Notes under the pieces: generated by a model | What the model was told of the DNA's origin: nothing | Databases searched by the model: none | What the model saw: only the letters and a program-made list of their open reading frames with translations | Shown here: piece by piece, positions 1 to 8,456 of the stretch | How the letters are laid out: each line of letters begins with the position of its first letter | Numbering within the stretch: position 1 is the stretch's first letter | DNA from: Sulfurovum sp. | GTDB lineage: Bacteria; Campylobacterota; Campylobacteria; Campylobacterales; Sulfurovaceae | Length of the DNA stretch: 54,326 bases | Reading direction: 5' to 3' | NCBI GenBank assembly: GCA_030826885.1 | Contig: JAUUDF010000011.1 | Span: 1 to 54,326 of the forward strand | Made by a program: the position numbers and the translations under genes

Positions 1-2
1 AA

Positions 3-176
3 TTGAATCTGTTACGTCCCTATGCCAGAAGCGGTAAGTTTGAAACAAAACTCTTTGAGAACTATTCCCGGATCGACAAAGCCCTCGTCTCCATGATCGT
101 GGAGAGCTATCTCAAAGGTGTATCTACCAGAAAAGTAGAAGTAGTGGTCTGGGCACGGTATTCACCAAATATCTGA
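3..176 (+). pseudogene. IS256-family (mutator-type) transposase remnant, frameshifted
   Basis: An open frame enters from the left edge and stops at 174-176. It encodes the segment before the catalytic core of IS256-type transposases, including the signatures SGKFETKLFENYSRIDKAL and YLKGVSTRKVE. Around 147-150 the match leaves this frame and continues one base downstream: the +1 frame from 157 reads GIHQIS, which is what an intact family member would be expected to have next. After about 175 neither frame resembles a transposase, and comF follows. I see no catalytic DDE residues and no terminal inverted repeat, so this is a dead fragment. The part left of the window could be longer. Family assignment is by recognition of the conserved GVSTRKV stretch. 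Confidence 0.72.
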
Positions 177-236
177 GGGAACACAACAGTTTTCAACTTT
201 TGAAAATCTTATTTTAATGACTGTGGAGTCTCTCTT

Positions 237-812
237 TTACACTTCCACATCCGCCAGTGTCAGTGCGAACAGTACATTGACACCCGATTTCATCAGTACC
301 TGCCGCGCTTCCCGGAGTGTCGTACCGGTCGTGATGATATCATCGACCAGAATGGCATCGACATCACTTTTGCCGCTGTAGACAAACTCCCTCGGGTTCT
401 CCAGTCTGAACTGCAGCGGCTTGCCCGAATAGTTCACGCGGTTTCGTGCACGCAGTACGGCAGGCTGCACGTTGATGCTTTGCATCCGCATCGCACGGGT
501 CAGCTGCGCGACGTGGGAATAGCCGCTTCGGACATCTTCATCGATGCCGACGACATACACCTCTCCTGCATCATTTTCCACAAATTCCCGTATAAAGGGA
601 CGAAAAAGCATTTTTCCCAGTTGACGGTAAATGCGCCACCCTTCAGGCTTGTGTTTGCTTAGAAGCAGCGGCTCAAGCGTGTCGTAGCGGTAAAAGGAGA
701 TGACATCAAGTGTTCCTACCGTTCTGGTACGCACGGAAGGGACAAAGAGCTCCTCCATACACCGCCTGCATACAACAGAAAAACCAAGCCTTCCACAGCT
801 GTAACAACGCAT
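237..812 (-). CDS. comF: ComF family phosphoribosyltransferase-like protein
   Basis: A 191-residue protein. The N-terminus has a four-cysteine zinc ribbon (Cys3, 6, 15, 18). The C-terminal half is a type I phosphoribosyltransferase fold with the PRPP-loop signature ILVDDIITTGTT at residues 154-165. ComF proteins are linked to DNA uptake and processing of incoming single-stranded DNA in naturally competent bacteria, but the biochemical reaction is not settled. The ATG at 810-812 is followed directly by the zinc ribbon, and the length is normal for the family. It lies 3 bases downstream of the DUF2905 gene and was probably the last gene of a sirtuin-DUF2905-comF operon. The transposase remnant lies beyond its stop codon and does not disrupt it. 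Confidence 0.88.
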   Translation of the reverse strand: MRCYSCGRLGFSVVCRRCMEELFVPSVRTRTVGTLDVISFYRYDTLEPLLLSKHKPEGWRIYRQLGKMLFRPFIREFVENDAGEVYVVGIDEDVRSGYSHVAQLTRAMRMQSINVQPAVLRARNRVNYSGKPLQFRLENPREFVYSGKSDVDAILVDDIITTGTTLREARQVLMKSGVNVLFALTLADVEV

Positions 813-815
813 GAC

Positions 816-1016
816 TCACCTGTTCATGAGCCACATCACAAGTGACAACACGGCAGAAACAAGCAGCATCGATGTCAGCGGGATAAATACAAAGCTATGG
901 TCACTTTTGTATGTTATATCTCCCGGAAGGTTGCCAAACCAGTCAAGCAGTCCGTATTTGTAGGCTATGCCTGCTATAATCAGTCCAATACCCACATAGA
1001 TAAGTGTATTTCCCAT
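816..1016 (-). CDS. DUF2905 family small membrane protein
   Basis: A 66-residue protein with two predicted transmembrane helices. The first spans about residues 5-20 and the second about 43-63. Between them is a short polar loop with the family-typical pattern L-P-G-D-I (residues 30-34). DUF2905 proteins are widespread, and I know of no established function. The start is ATG at 1014-1016, preceded by an AGGGG ribosome-binding site. The gene sits 19 bases after the sirtuin stop and 3 bases before comF, so it is probably co-transcribed with both. Confidence 0.85.
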   Translation of the reverse strand: MGNTLIYVGIGLIIAGIAYKYGLLDWFGNLPGDITYKSDHSFVFIPLTSMLLVSAVLSLVMWLMNR

Positions 1017-1035
1017 ACATTACCCCTCTACACTG

Positions 1036-1869
1036 TTACACGCTCTTCGTGTCCGCTATCTGTTCAAGTACATCAAGCGCACCTGATGCAAGCATAATAT
1101 CTGCACCTTCCGGCTCACGCGGGTTCATGCGTATGAGCGGTGCATTGTAACGTTTGGCAACCGCTTCACAGGTATGCCGTACGGTCGGAACGGCTCTGCC
1201 CGCACCTATCTCTACAACGGCAAGTGTTGCTGAGACATCCTCCACTTCATCCAGCCATAGTTCAAGTGCTCTTCGCTGCGCATCGGTACGGCTGCTCTCC
1301 CACTCCCAGTCTCCAAACATCAAAATGTTTGGGCGTGCCATTGCATTGCAGTAGGGACAGCGGGGCAATGGTTCTTTGGCCCTGAACTCCTTTGAAATAT
1401 CAATGGAAATATCATTTGCAGACCAAATCGCACCACGACAGTTTTGTGTACACTGCAAATGGTGAATAGATCCGTGACACTCCATAATCTTTTCCGTCTC
1501 AAATCCCGCTTTTTGGAACTGTCCGTCAACATTCGAGGTAAAAACAAAGTTTCCGTGTTTTTTAGTATTGGAAAGTTCTTTCAGAATCTTAAATCCTCTG
1601 TGCGGCAGAGTATCACGGTACAGATGCAGCCGGTGTCCGTAAAATGCCCAGGCAAGTTGCGGGTCTCTCTCAAACCATACGGGATTTGCCATCTCCTCAA
1701 AGCAAAGTCCCAATTCCCGTGCTTTCGGATATGCCTTCCAAAACCCTTCTTTACCGCGAAAATCAGGTAAACCGCTATCTACGCCCATACCCGCACCGGC
1801 ACCGATAAAAAGCGCATCTGCACTCTCTATCACTTTTTTCGCCTGCTTGATTGATTCAAACCTATGCAT
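1036..1869 (-). CDS. Sir2-family NAD-dependent protein deacylase
   Basis: A sirtuin of 277 residues if started at the ATG at 1867-1869. A TTG 69 bases further upstream would add 23 residues with no family match, and the -10 box lies inside that extension. Motifs in order: the NAD-binding signature GAGAGMGVDSGLPDFRG (23-39), TSNVDGQF (111-118), the general-base His132 in CHGS, and zinc ligands Cys140, Cys144, Cys171 and Cys174. Sirtuins remove acyl groups from lysines using NAD. This one is close to the bacterial SIR2 group with the PDFRG motif, and its substrate cannot be told from sequence. A TATAAT box ends 6 bases before the ATG and there is no Shine-Dalgarno sequence, so the message may be leaderless. 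It probably leads the operon with the DUF2905 gene and comF. Confidence 0.85.
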   Translation of the reverse strand: MHRFESIKQAKKVIESADALFIGAGAGMGVDSGLPDFRGKEGFWKAYPKARELGLCFEEMANPVWFERDPQLAWAFYGHRLHLYRDTLPHRGFKILKELSNTKKHGNFVFTSNVDGQFQKAGFETEKIMECHGSIHHLQCTQNCRGAIWSANDISIDISKEFRAKEPLPRCPYCNAMARPNILMFGDWEWESSRTDAQRRALELWLDEVEDVSATLAVVEIGAGRAVPTVRHTCEAVAKRYNAPLIRMNPREPEGADIMLASGALDVLEQIADTKSV

Positions 1870-1875
1870 AAAGGC

Positions 1876-1881
1876 ATTATA
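1876..1881 (-). promoter_or_regulatory. -10 box (TATAAT) immediately before the sirtuin ATG
   Basis: On the minus strand the order is TATAAT, GCCTTT, ATG. Transcription would normally begin about 6-7 bases downstream of the -10 box, that is at or next to the start codon, leaving no room for a ribosome-binding site. No convincing -35 box is seen, which is normal for this phylum. Confidence 0.5.
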
Positions 1882-1977
1882 GCATAATAAACAATCCTCA
1901 AAATACTGAGTTCTGACAAAAAAATTATATTTTTTCAAAAATTAATGCTACATGCTTTCTTAATAAAGTATCATTTA

Positions 1978-1983
1978 GATAAT
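1978..1983 (+). promoter_or_regulatory. Possible -10 box (GATAAT) for the hybrid regulator gene
   Basis: A GATAAT hexamer lies 22 bases before the first ATG of the downstream regulator gene, in the 136-base divergent spacer with the sirtuin gene. The upstream sequence is AT-rich with no clear -35 box. Support is weak. Confidence 0.3.
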
Positions 1984-2005
1984 ATCTAGTAAGAAAATCA
2001 AGAAA

Positions 2006-4039
2006 ATGGGTAGAAGAAGTATGAAAAAGAATTTTACACTGTTAGTGTTACTTGCAGAAATTGCATATGGCAACGATACTGTTTCAACAATGTCCAACAC
2101 TTCTTTTCTTTACATTCTGCTGGCAATTGCACTCGCTACAGTCGTTTTTGCAGTTTATATCATTTTCAACAAAAAAGCACGTGCGCATACAACTGACCAT
2201 CTCAATGTAAAAGAAAAAGATTCACGTCAGACCATTGAAGAGTACAGAATACAGACCCAGAAAATACCTCTTGAAAACCAACCGTTCCGACTAAGCGGTA
2301 TGCTGCATGTCTTAACGAACAAAATAAGCGGCATACTGAAAGAAAACCATCAGACAATCTATTATGATATCGACAAGTCCATCGGACGCTATATTGTCGG
2401 TGACAACGACTACATCGAACAGGTTTTGGAGATTCTGGTTCAATACGCGGCATCTTACAGAACAGGTTTGGAGATCATCATACATATTTCAAAACATAAA
2501 GAGGCATCTATTGTCTTTGATGTCAACACCCCTCAACATACCCTCGACAAGTCCGAGCTAAAACGCTACCTGAAAGAGAATGAAGCGGATGAAGAGCTGT
2601 CGGACTTTGTCAAGGCGAAACAGATCGCCAAAGCGATGCAGGGATCGGTTCAGGTAAAAAGCAATAAAAGTGATGGTACCCATTATATATTCACCATTCC
2701 TTTCATCAAAGATGAAAAAGACCGATCAAAGCAAAGTCTGCTCATTAAGGTACTTAACGGCAAACGCATTCTTTTTGTCAGCAAATCAGCACTTGAAACA
2801 AAACTCAGCAAGGATATTTTCGAAACCTACAATACGAAATTTAACGAAATGAGTCTCGACGAATTCAACAAGAAACGACCAGGTTTGCACCAATACGACA
2901 TTATTGTCCTCTACTCCTCCTATCTCACGCTACCCCAAATCGCATATCTTAAAAAAATGCATGATGACAAAAACAACCAATTCAAATTTATTGTTATACA
3001 TGATCTTTTTGAATCAGATGAACTCATCAACCGCTCCAAAGAGATTGCAGATGCCGAAATATACAGCCCGATGATCCGTGGTGACGTTGAAGAGATACTC
3101 TATCAGGTATTCATTCAGGAGAATAAAGCGGTCAAGGGTATCAACAACATAGAGATATTCGATCCGAAAACCTTTATCATTCAAAGTCACAAAAATGTTT
3201 CGGAGGATGACCTTAAAAAATTCAGCGGTGCACGTATTGCCGTTGTCGAGGACAGCAAAGTCGATCAGCGTGTCATGCGTAATATACTCAAGGTAGAGGG
3301 CATTACACTCTACTGCCTGAATAACGGCAAAGAGATGATAGACCTTCTGAACAAAGAGCCAATCGACCTTATTTTCAGCGATATCAACATGCCGGTCATG
3401 GATGGTCTTACCATGACAAAAGAGATACGCTCGGAGCCAAAATGGAAAAACATACCCATCATATCGATCTCCTCCATGGTATTTCCCCATGAAATAAAAG
3501 CCATGCAGTCAGCAGGATTCAGTGCCTCCATATCCAAACCCATTGTAACGCAGGATGTTTACAAAGCACTGGAAAAATTTATTGACCTTGAGCAGATACA
3601 GACACGAGAAAATACGGCATCATCCAACACTTCATCTTCAAAACCGCAAATACGCATAGATGATTTTGACCCTAAAGTCCTCAATGTCAAGGCAGCACTT
3701 GCACAGACAAAAAATCGCCTTGAATACAGGGAACTGCTTGAAGAAACACTCGATCTTGTCAAAGACACACCTGAGCAGCTTCGTCAACTCGTAAAAGAGG
3801 GAGACACCAACGAACTGAAAAAGTTTTCCAAGTCTATGACCGCTCTCTATACCAATATCCATGCAGGAGATCTTGTTAAAATGTTTACTGAAATGACGTA
3901 CTACATCAGTAAACACAATACGTCATTTTTACAGGAATATGTCCTTTTGTATCGTAAAAAACTCAAACGACTTGAAGAAGAGGCAAACAAATTTTTCGAG
4001 ATGACACAAAATGAAGTAATAGGCGGGTGCCGCACCTAA
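2006..4039 (+). CDS. Membrane-anchored degenerate histidine kinase / response regulator hybrid
   Basis: A 677-residue multidomain protein. The start may be the ATG at 2021, which gives a cleaner signal-like segment, followed by a transmembrane helix at residues 33-54. Residues about 90-235 align with the end of a kinase dimerisation region and an ATPase domain. However, no phospho-accepting His box is visible, and the N-box reads EQVLEILVQYAAS with no asparagine. Residues about 248-375 look like a worn receiver domain. Residues 408-530 are a full receiver with acidic VVEDS, phospho-acceptor Asp459 in FSDINMPVMDG and a downstream Lys in SKPI. The last 120 residues resemble an HPt bundle, but the usual HTLKG histidine is missing (FSKSMTALY). 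It is therefore probably a phospho-sink or output protein driven by another kinase. It overlaps the convergent CopD-like gene by 4 bases. Confidence 0.75.
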   Translation: MGRRSMKKNFTLLVLLAEIAYGNDTVSTMSNTSFLYILLAIALATVVFAVYIIFNKKARAHTTDHLNVKEKDSRQTIEEYRIQTQKIPLENQPFRLSGMLHVLTNKISGILKENHQTIYYDIDKSIGRYIVGDNDYIEQVLEILVQYAASYRTGLEIIIHISKHKEASIVFDVNTPQHTLDKSELKRYLKENEADEELSDFVKAKQIAKAMQGSVQVKSNKSDGTHYIFTIPFIKDEKDRSKQSLLIKVLNGKRILFVSKSALETKLSKDIFETYNTKFNEMSLDEFNKKRPGLHQYDIIVLYSSYLTLPQIAYLKKMHDDKNNQFKFIVIHDLFESDELINRSKEIADAEIYSPMIRGDVEEILYQVFIQENKAVKGINNIEIFDPKTFIIQSHKNVSEDDLKKFSGARIAVVEDSKVDQRVMRNILKVEGITLYCLNNGKEMIDLLNKEPIDLIFSDINMPVMDGLTMTKEIRSEPKWKNIPIISISSMVFPHEIKAMQSAGFSASISKPIVTQDVYKALEKFIDLEQIQTRENTASSNTSSSKPQIRIDDFDPKVLNVKAALAQTKNRLEYRELLEETLDLVKDTPEQLRQLVKEGDTNELKKFSKSMTALYTNIHAGDLVKMFTEMTYYISKHNTSFLQEYVLLYRKKLKRLEEEANKFFEMTQNEVIGGCRT

Positions 4040-4497
4040 AGAATATTTCTCAGTACAATGGCGTAATGCATTACAAAGAGGTTCAAAAAGAAAATAAGCA
4101 GGCTTGACCCGCGCGAAAGAAACTGCTGAAGCGGTGTACGTCTTTTGCCGTTAGTTCTGTAGGCAATGACGAAATGAATGACCGTCGCTACAGTCAGTAC
4201 ACCTACCATCAGCACTTTTTTATGCAATGCATCCGAAATGGTACTGCCGTCAGAATGCATCATAAGATCGAACAGATGATACTCTGCTCCCATAATAAAT
4301 CCAGTACTCAGCAGCAATACAAGCGACACCACCTCAAACCATCCAAAAATCGGTCCAATGTGCGGATAGACTTCCTGCTGCGCTTTTTTATCACGCAGCG
4401 TTATACCCAGCACAAACATAAAGACCGAACCGCCAATCCAGCTGATCGCCATGATCAGGTGGATATGAAACGCCCACTTGGTGATCCACTCCCACAT
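4036..4497 (-). CDS. CopD-like four-helix integral membrane protein
   Basis: A 153-residue protein with four predicted membrane helices (about 10-32, 50-70, 90-112 and 128-150). Histidines lie in or near the membrane (His11, His13, a central YHLF, a helix-3 HF, and a C-terminal MHYA), and helix 1 contains the pattern WIGGSVFMFV. This matches the CopD / copper-resistance-D type fold and related small heme or copper membrane proteins. Neither copper nor heme binding can be shown from sequence. The ATG directly abuts the lepA stop codon with no gap, so it is likely translated from the lepA message. Its TAG overlaps the stop of the convergent regulator gene. Confidence 0.6.
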   Translation of the reverse strand: MWEWITKWAFHIHLIMAISWIGGSVFMFVLGITLRDKKAQQEVYPHIGPIFGWFEVVSLVLLLSTGFIMGAEYHLFDLMMHSDGSTISDALHKKVLMVGVLTVATVIHFVIAYRTNGKRRTPLQQFLSRGSSLLIFFLNLFVMHYAIVLRNIL

Positions 4498-6309
4498 TTA
4501 ACTGTCCAGCTTCAATACCGCCATAAAGGCTTCCTGCGGTACATTGACCTTACCGATGGCTTTCATACGTTTTTTACCCTCTTTCTGCTTCTCAAGCAGT
4601 TTACGTTTACGGGTGATATCTCCACCGTAACACTTCGCCGTAACATTTTTGCCCATCGACTTGACATTGCTTCGGGCGATGATCGTGTTGCCGATACTCG
4701 CCTGGATCGCCACTTCAAAGAGCTGCCTTGGAATCAGTTCTTTGAGCTTCTCGACAAAGGCAAGACCACGTTGTCTTGCCTTGTCACGCGGTACGATAAT
4801 GGAGAGTGAATCGACCACCTCTCCTGCGACTCTGATATCCAGCTTGACCAGATCACCCGGACGGAACTCGATAGGCTCATAGTCAAAACTCGCATACCCT
4901 TTGGTCACAGTCTTGAGACGGTCATAGAAATCCATGACGATCTCGTTCATCGGAATATCATACTCCATAAGTACACGGGACTCATTGAGATAATCCATCT
5001 TGACCTGTACACCCCGGCGGTCGTTGAGCAGTTTGATTAGGTTGCCCACATACTCCTGGGGGGTGAGGATCGTCGCCTTGACATAGGGCTCATAGATCGT
5101 TTCGATCTTCTGTACCTCAGGCATCTCAGATGGATTCTGTATGGTCAGCTCTTCGCCGTTGGTGAGCTTGACACGATAGACTACCGTCGGAGCAGTCGCT
5201 ATCAGTTCGAGATCAAACTCACGCTCCAAACGCTCCTTGACCACCTCCATGTGCAGCATCCCCAGAAATCCGACACGAAACCCCGAACCCAGCGCCGCTG
5301 AACTCTCCGGCTCGAAACTCAGTGCAGAGTCGTTGAGTTTGAGCTTGTTGAGCGCATCACGCAGATCTTCGAATTTGTCCGTTTCGATGGGGTAGATACC
5401 GGCAAAGACAAACGGTTTGGCAGGTTCAAATCCGCCAATAGGCTCTGGGGTAGGATGCTTCGCATCGGTGATCGTATCACCCACCTGCAGCCCCTCAACC
5501 GTCTTTAGTCCCGTCACCACGATGCCCACTTCGCCTGTCTCGATGGTCTGGGTTTTGATCGGTTTGATCGGATTGGGATACATCAGGTCAAGTACCTGAT
5601 GCTCCTCTTTGGTACCCATGATCTTGATGCGCTGTCCCTTTTCGATCTTGCCCTCAAAGACACGTACCAGCGCCAGTGCTCCCAGATAGTTGTCAAACCA
5701 GCTGTCGTAGATCAACGCTTTGGTCGGTGCCTCTTCATCACCCTGCGGTGCCGGGATACGCTCGACAATGGTATCGATGAGCTCTTTGACCCCCTGTCCT
5801 GTTTTGGCAGAGACAAGATTGTGCTCCGTCGCATCGATGCCGATCGCCTCTTCAAGCTCTGTCAGCACTCGGTCAGGATCGGCAGCAGGCAGGTCGATCT
5901 TGTTCACCACGGGGATGAGTTCGAGGTCGTTCTCTATGGCGATATAGACATTGGCGATCGTCTGCGCCTCGACACCCTGCGCGGCATCGACGATGAGCAG
6001 TGCTCCTTCACATGAGGCAAGCGAGCGGCTTACCTCATAGGAGAAATCGACGTGGCCGGGAGTGTCGATAAGGTTGAGGATGTAATGCTCCCCGTCTTTG
6101 ACATAGTCCAGACGCACAGACTGCGCCTTGATGGTAATACCACGCTCTTTTTCGATATCCATCGTATCCATCACCTGTGCAGACATCTGGCGGTCACTCA
6201 CCGCCCCGCACTCCTGGATGATACGATCCGCCAGCGTTGACTTACCGTGGTCGATATGCGCAATGATTGAGAAGTTTCGGATGTTCTTTTGAGGTACTTT
6301 CTTTGTCAC
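4498..6309 (-). CDS. lepA: Elongation factor 4 (LepA), ribosomal back-translocase GTPase
   Basis: A 603-residue translational GTPase of normal length. The G1 motif AHIDHGKS lies at residues 17-24, the switch-II region DTPGHVDF follows, and the NKID guanine-specificity motif is present. The C-terminal domain carries the LepA-specific stretch [20 protein letters not shown], which separates it from EF-G. LepA binds ribosomes and affects initiation and elongation under stress. The start is GTG at 6307-6309, chosen because AAAGGAG lies just upstream and the protein then begins at the family-typical point before [14 protein letters not shown]. It is separated from prs by a terminator-like hairpin and leads the CopD-like gene. 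Confidence 0.97.
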   Translation of the reverse strand: MTKKVPQKNIRNFSIIAHIDHGKSTLADRIIQECGAVSDRQMSAQVMDTMDIEKERGITIKAQSVRLDYVKDGEHYILNLIDTPGHVDFSYEVSRSLASCEGALLIVDAAQGVEAQTIANVYIAIENDLELIPVVNKIDLPAADPDRVLTELEEAIGIDATEHNLVSAKTGQGVKELIDTIVERIPAPQGDEEAPTKALIYDSWFDNYLGALALVRVFEGKIEKGQRIKIMGTKEEHQVLDLMYPNPIKPIKTQTIETGEVGIVVTGLKTVEGLQVGDTITDAKHPTPEPIGGFEPAKPFVFAGIYPIETDKFEDLRDALNKLKLNDSALSFEPESSAALGSGFRVGFLGMLHMEVVKERLEREFDLELIATAPTVVYRVKLTNGEELTIQNPSEMPEVQKIETIYEPYVKATILTPQEYVGNLIKLLNDRRGVQVKMDYLNESRVLMEYDIPMNEIVMDFYDRLKTVTKGYASFDYEPIEFRPGDLVKLDIRVAGEVVDSLSIIVPRDKARQRGLAFVEKLKELIPRQLFEVAIQASIGNTIIARSNVKSMGKNVTAKCYGGDITRKRKLLEKQKEGKKRMKAIGKVNVPQEAFMAVLKLDS

Positions 6310-6344
6310 ACCACTCCTTTACAAGAGGCAGTATTACTGTCTCT

Positions 6345-6372
6345 TAAAATATAAAGTATTGCAGAGCAATAC
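6345..6372 (-). terminator. Rho-independent terminator after prs
   Basis: On the minus strand a perfect 7-base stem, GTATTGC/GCAATAC with a TCT loop (6356-6372), is followed by TTTATATTTT. It lies just after the prs stop. A second compact palindrome (AAGAG-CAGTA/TACTG-CTCTT, 6323-6345) comes next, immediately before the lepA ribosome-binding site. It could extend the terminator or influence lepA translation. Confidence 0.6.
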
Positions 6373-6400
6373 ATACAAAAACAATTCACTACTGACTAAT

Positions 6401-7336
6401 TTAGTTCGTCTCAAAGAGAGAGTTGACACTCTCGTTGTTGTAAACCCGTCTGATCACTTCACCGAGCATTGCGGCCGTAGAGAGCATTTTGATCTTTTTC
6501 GACTGCTGTTTCATCGGGATGGTATTGGCAACGATCAATTCATCGAGCTCACCATTTTCAATACGCTCATAGGCAGGTCCTGAGAGTACCGGGTGGGTAC
6601 AGCATGCCATGACAGACGTAGCACCAAGCTTTTTCAGTGCCGCAGCAGCCTTGACCATCGTCCCGGCAGTATCGACCATGTCATCGATGAGAATGACATC
6701 TTTTCCCTCTACATCACCAATGATGTTCATCACTTCCGACTCGTTCGCTTTCTCACGGCGTTTGTCGACAATGACCATGTCAAGCCCGAGTCTTCCGGCA
6801 AAATAGCGTGCACGTGCCACACCGCCAATGTCTGGAGACGCAATAATCGGATTGGGAAGATTTTTTGCCTTGATATAGTCCATGAAAAGAATCGCACCGT
6901 AGAGGTTGTCTACCGGAATATCGAAAAATCCCTGAATCTGCGAAGCATGCAGGTCAATCGTCACCATACGGGTAATGCCTGCAGTTTCCATGAGGTTGGC
7001 AACCAGTTTTGCCGAAATAGGTACTCTCGGTGCCGCCTTTCTGTCCTGTCTTGCGTAGCCGTAATAGGGTACGACTGCCGTAATGGATTTGGCCGAAGAG
7101 CGTTTGAGTGCGTCGGTCATAATGAGCAGTTCCATCAGATTGGCATTGGCAGGTGCACAGGTGGGCTGAATAATAAACACATCTTTCCCCCGTACACTCT
7201 CGGAAATCTGGACAGATATCTCACCGTCACTGAAACGGTTGATGTCCGCTTTGGATAGCGGCATTTCAAGATAGGTGGCTATCTCCTGTGCAAGCTCGGG
7301 ATTGGACGTACCGGAAAAAATCATGTATCCACTCAT
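6401..7336 (-). CDS. prs: Ribose-phosphate pyrophosphokinase (PRPP synthetase)
   Basis: A 311-residue class I PRPP synthetase. It transfers pyrophosphate from ATP to ribose 5-phosphate, supplying PRPP for purine, pyrimidine, histidine, tryptophan and NAD synthesis in the cytoplasm. Visible signatures are the metal-binding DLHASQIQGFF (128-138), the flexible-loop YYGYARQDRK (91-100) and the PRPP-binding loop VILIDDMVDTAGT (214-226). Length is standard. The ATG at 7334-7336 has an AAGGTAG ribosome-binding site. The gene is monocistronic: a divergent gene lies upstream and a terminator hairpin downstream. Confidence 0.97.
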   Translation of the reverse strand: MSGYMIFSGTSNPELAQEIATYLEMPLSKADINRFSDGEISVQISESVRGKDVFIIQPTCAPANANLMELLIMTDALKRSSAKSITAVVPYYGYARQDRKAAPRVPISAKLVANLMETAGITRMVTIDLHASQIQGFFDIPVDNLYGAILFMDYIKAKNLPNPIIASPDIGGVARARYFAGRLGLDMVIVDKRREKANESEVMNIIGDVEGKDVILIDDMVDTAGTMVKAAAALKKLGATSVMACCTHPVLSGPAYERIENGELDELIVANTIPMKQQSKKIKMLSTAAMLGEVIRRVYNNESVNSLFETN

Positions 7337-7487
7337 GGTCTACCTTTTGTATGGGAGTTTTGTCGTCGGAAAGAGGGTCGGTTCCCCACGATAATCAGGC
7401 GTATTTTACTCCATTATTGATAAAAAGGGGATTTAAAGCAAGGGGGTATTACACTTATGCAGACAAATATGACATGCATGGATTGAA

Positions 7488-7985
7488 ATGATAAGACAGT
7501 TTTTCAGAAAAATAGCCACCCACAAAGACAAGTTCGACCATATTCTGGACAAATACAAGATTCCCCGAGAATATTTCAACATCAACCGAAAGATGATCAC
7601 AAAAGGCATTCTTGTCGGTCTTTTTTGGGGTTTCATTCCCATGCCCATGCAGATGGCGGGTGTCATGATCACCACCCCGCTGATGCGCTTCAATGTCCCC
7701 ATAGGGCTAGCGACCGTCTGGCTCAGCAACCCTGTCACCTATCCGCCGCTGTGGTACCTCGAATACCTTACGGGCAATCTTCTGCTTGGGCGTGACGGCA
7801 TCGACCATGTGGAACTGACCATGGAGTGGTTCACAAACAACTGGGACAACATTGTAGTTCCGCTTTATGTCGGTACGGCATTCTACTCTACCGTCGTCGC
7901 CTACCTGATCTATCTACTGCTCAACTGGCTCTGGAGACGTTCAGCCATCAAAGAGTGGAAAGAGAGAAAATGCAAAAAAGACTAA
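7488..7985 (+). CDS. DUF2062 domain membrane protein
   Basis: A 165-residue protein with the DUF2062 arrangement: a charged N-terminus, then a helix containing GLFWGFIPMPMQM, a helix ending in WLSNPVTYPPLWYLEY, and a C-terminal membrane helix at about 125-150. The NPVTYPP motif is diagnostic of the domain. The function of the family is unknown; it is sometimes found with glycosyltransferases, but not here. It stands alone, divergent from prs and overlapping by 4 bases the end of the convergent thioredoxin gene. The ribosome-binding site is poor (GGATTG), so translation may be weak. Confidence 0.82.
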   Translation: MIRQFFRKIATHKDKFDHILDKYKIPREYFNINRKMITKGILVGLFWGFIPMPMQMAGVMITTPLMRFNVPIGLATVWLSNPVTYPPLWYLEYLTGNLLLGRDGIDHVELTMEWFTNNWDNIVVPLYVGTAFYSTVVAYLIYLLLNWLWRRSAIKEWKERKCKKD

Positions 7986-8398
7986 TCGGTCTTCTCCATA
8001 GCCGACACATAGTCAATAAGAAACGATCCCGCTTCCTCGAAGCCCAGTGAGCTCTGCACGGACCTATTGCGCTTCACATCCCAAAAATAGATCGTCGGTG
8101 TATACATCGCACCCAGTTGCTCTGCCTGTTCTGTGTGCAGGTCAATCACCGCGACAACGGCATCTTCCGAAAGTTTCTGATGTACCTTTTTATCGTTCAG
8201 TGTTTCGTTGACCATCTTCTCGCACCATCCGCACCCATCCTTGACCACCACCAGCACTACCATTTTTTTGTGCTCTACCCTTGCCTTCTTCACTGCCTCA
8301 TCCAGCGAGGTTTGCGCACCCAGTACCCAGGCGGCATCTTTTGCGGTAATGGCAAAAAGCTGACAGACAAACAGCACCACAATAAGCATATGTTTCAT
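7982..8398 (-). CDS. Periplasmic thioredoxin-like protein, CGWC type
   Basis: A 138-residue protein with a signal peptide (residues about 1-19, ending FAITA) and a thioredoxin fold. The redox motif CGWC is at 56-59, and a TPT segment before the fold's central strand carries the expected cis-proline. The region before the motif (LDEAVKKARVEHKKMVVLV) places it in the thioredoxin_7/SoxW-like group that reduces or isomerises periplasmic disulfides. A closely similar paralogue with CQWC lies at 48779-49207; the two share an AxxxAK(K/A)E...VVVK-x(2)-CxWC layout. A GGAGGT ribosome-binding site and a TATAAT box lie upstream, so it is probably transcribed alone. Confidence 0.82.
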   Translation of the reverse strand: MKHMLIVVLFVCQLFAITAKDAAWVLGAQTSLDEAVKKARVEHKKMVVLVVVKDGCGWCEKMVNETLNDKKVHQKLSEDAVVAVIDLHTEQAEQLGAMYTPTIYFWDVKRNRSVQSSLGFEEAGSFLIDYVSAMEKTD

Positions 8399-8426
8399 TG
8401 CACACCTCCGTTAAGAGTATGCAATT

Positions 8427-8432
8427 ATTATA
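8427..8432 (-). promoter_or_regulatory. -10 box (TATAAT) for the CGWC thioredoxin gene
   Basis: TATAAT on the minus strand lies 28 bases before the ATG, with a strong GGAGGT ribosome-binding site between them. The surrounding 60 bases between mnmA and this gene are almost pure A/T. Confidence 0.5.
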
Positions 8433-8456
8433 TCATAATATTGTATTTTATTATAT

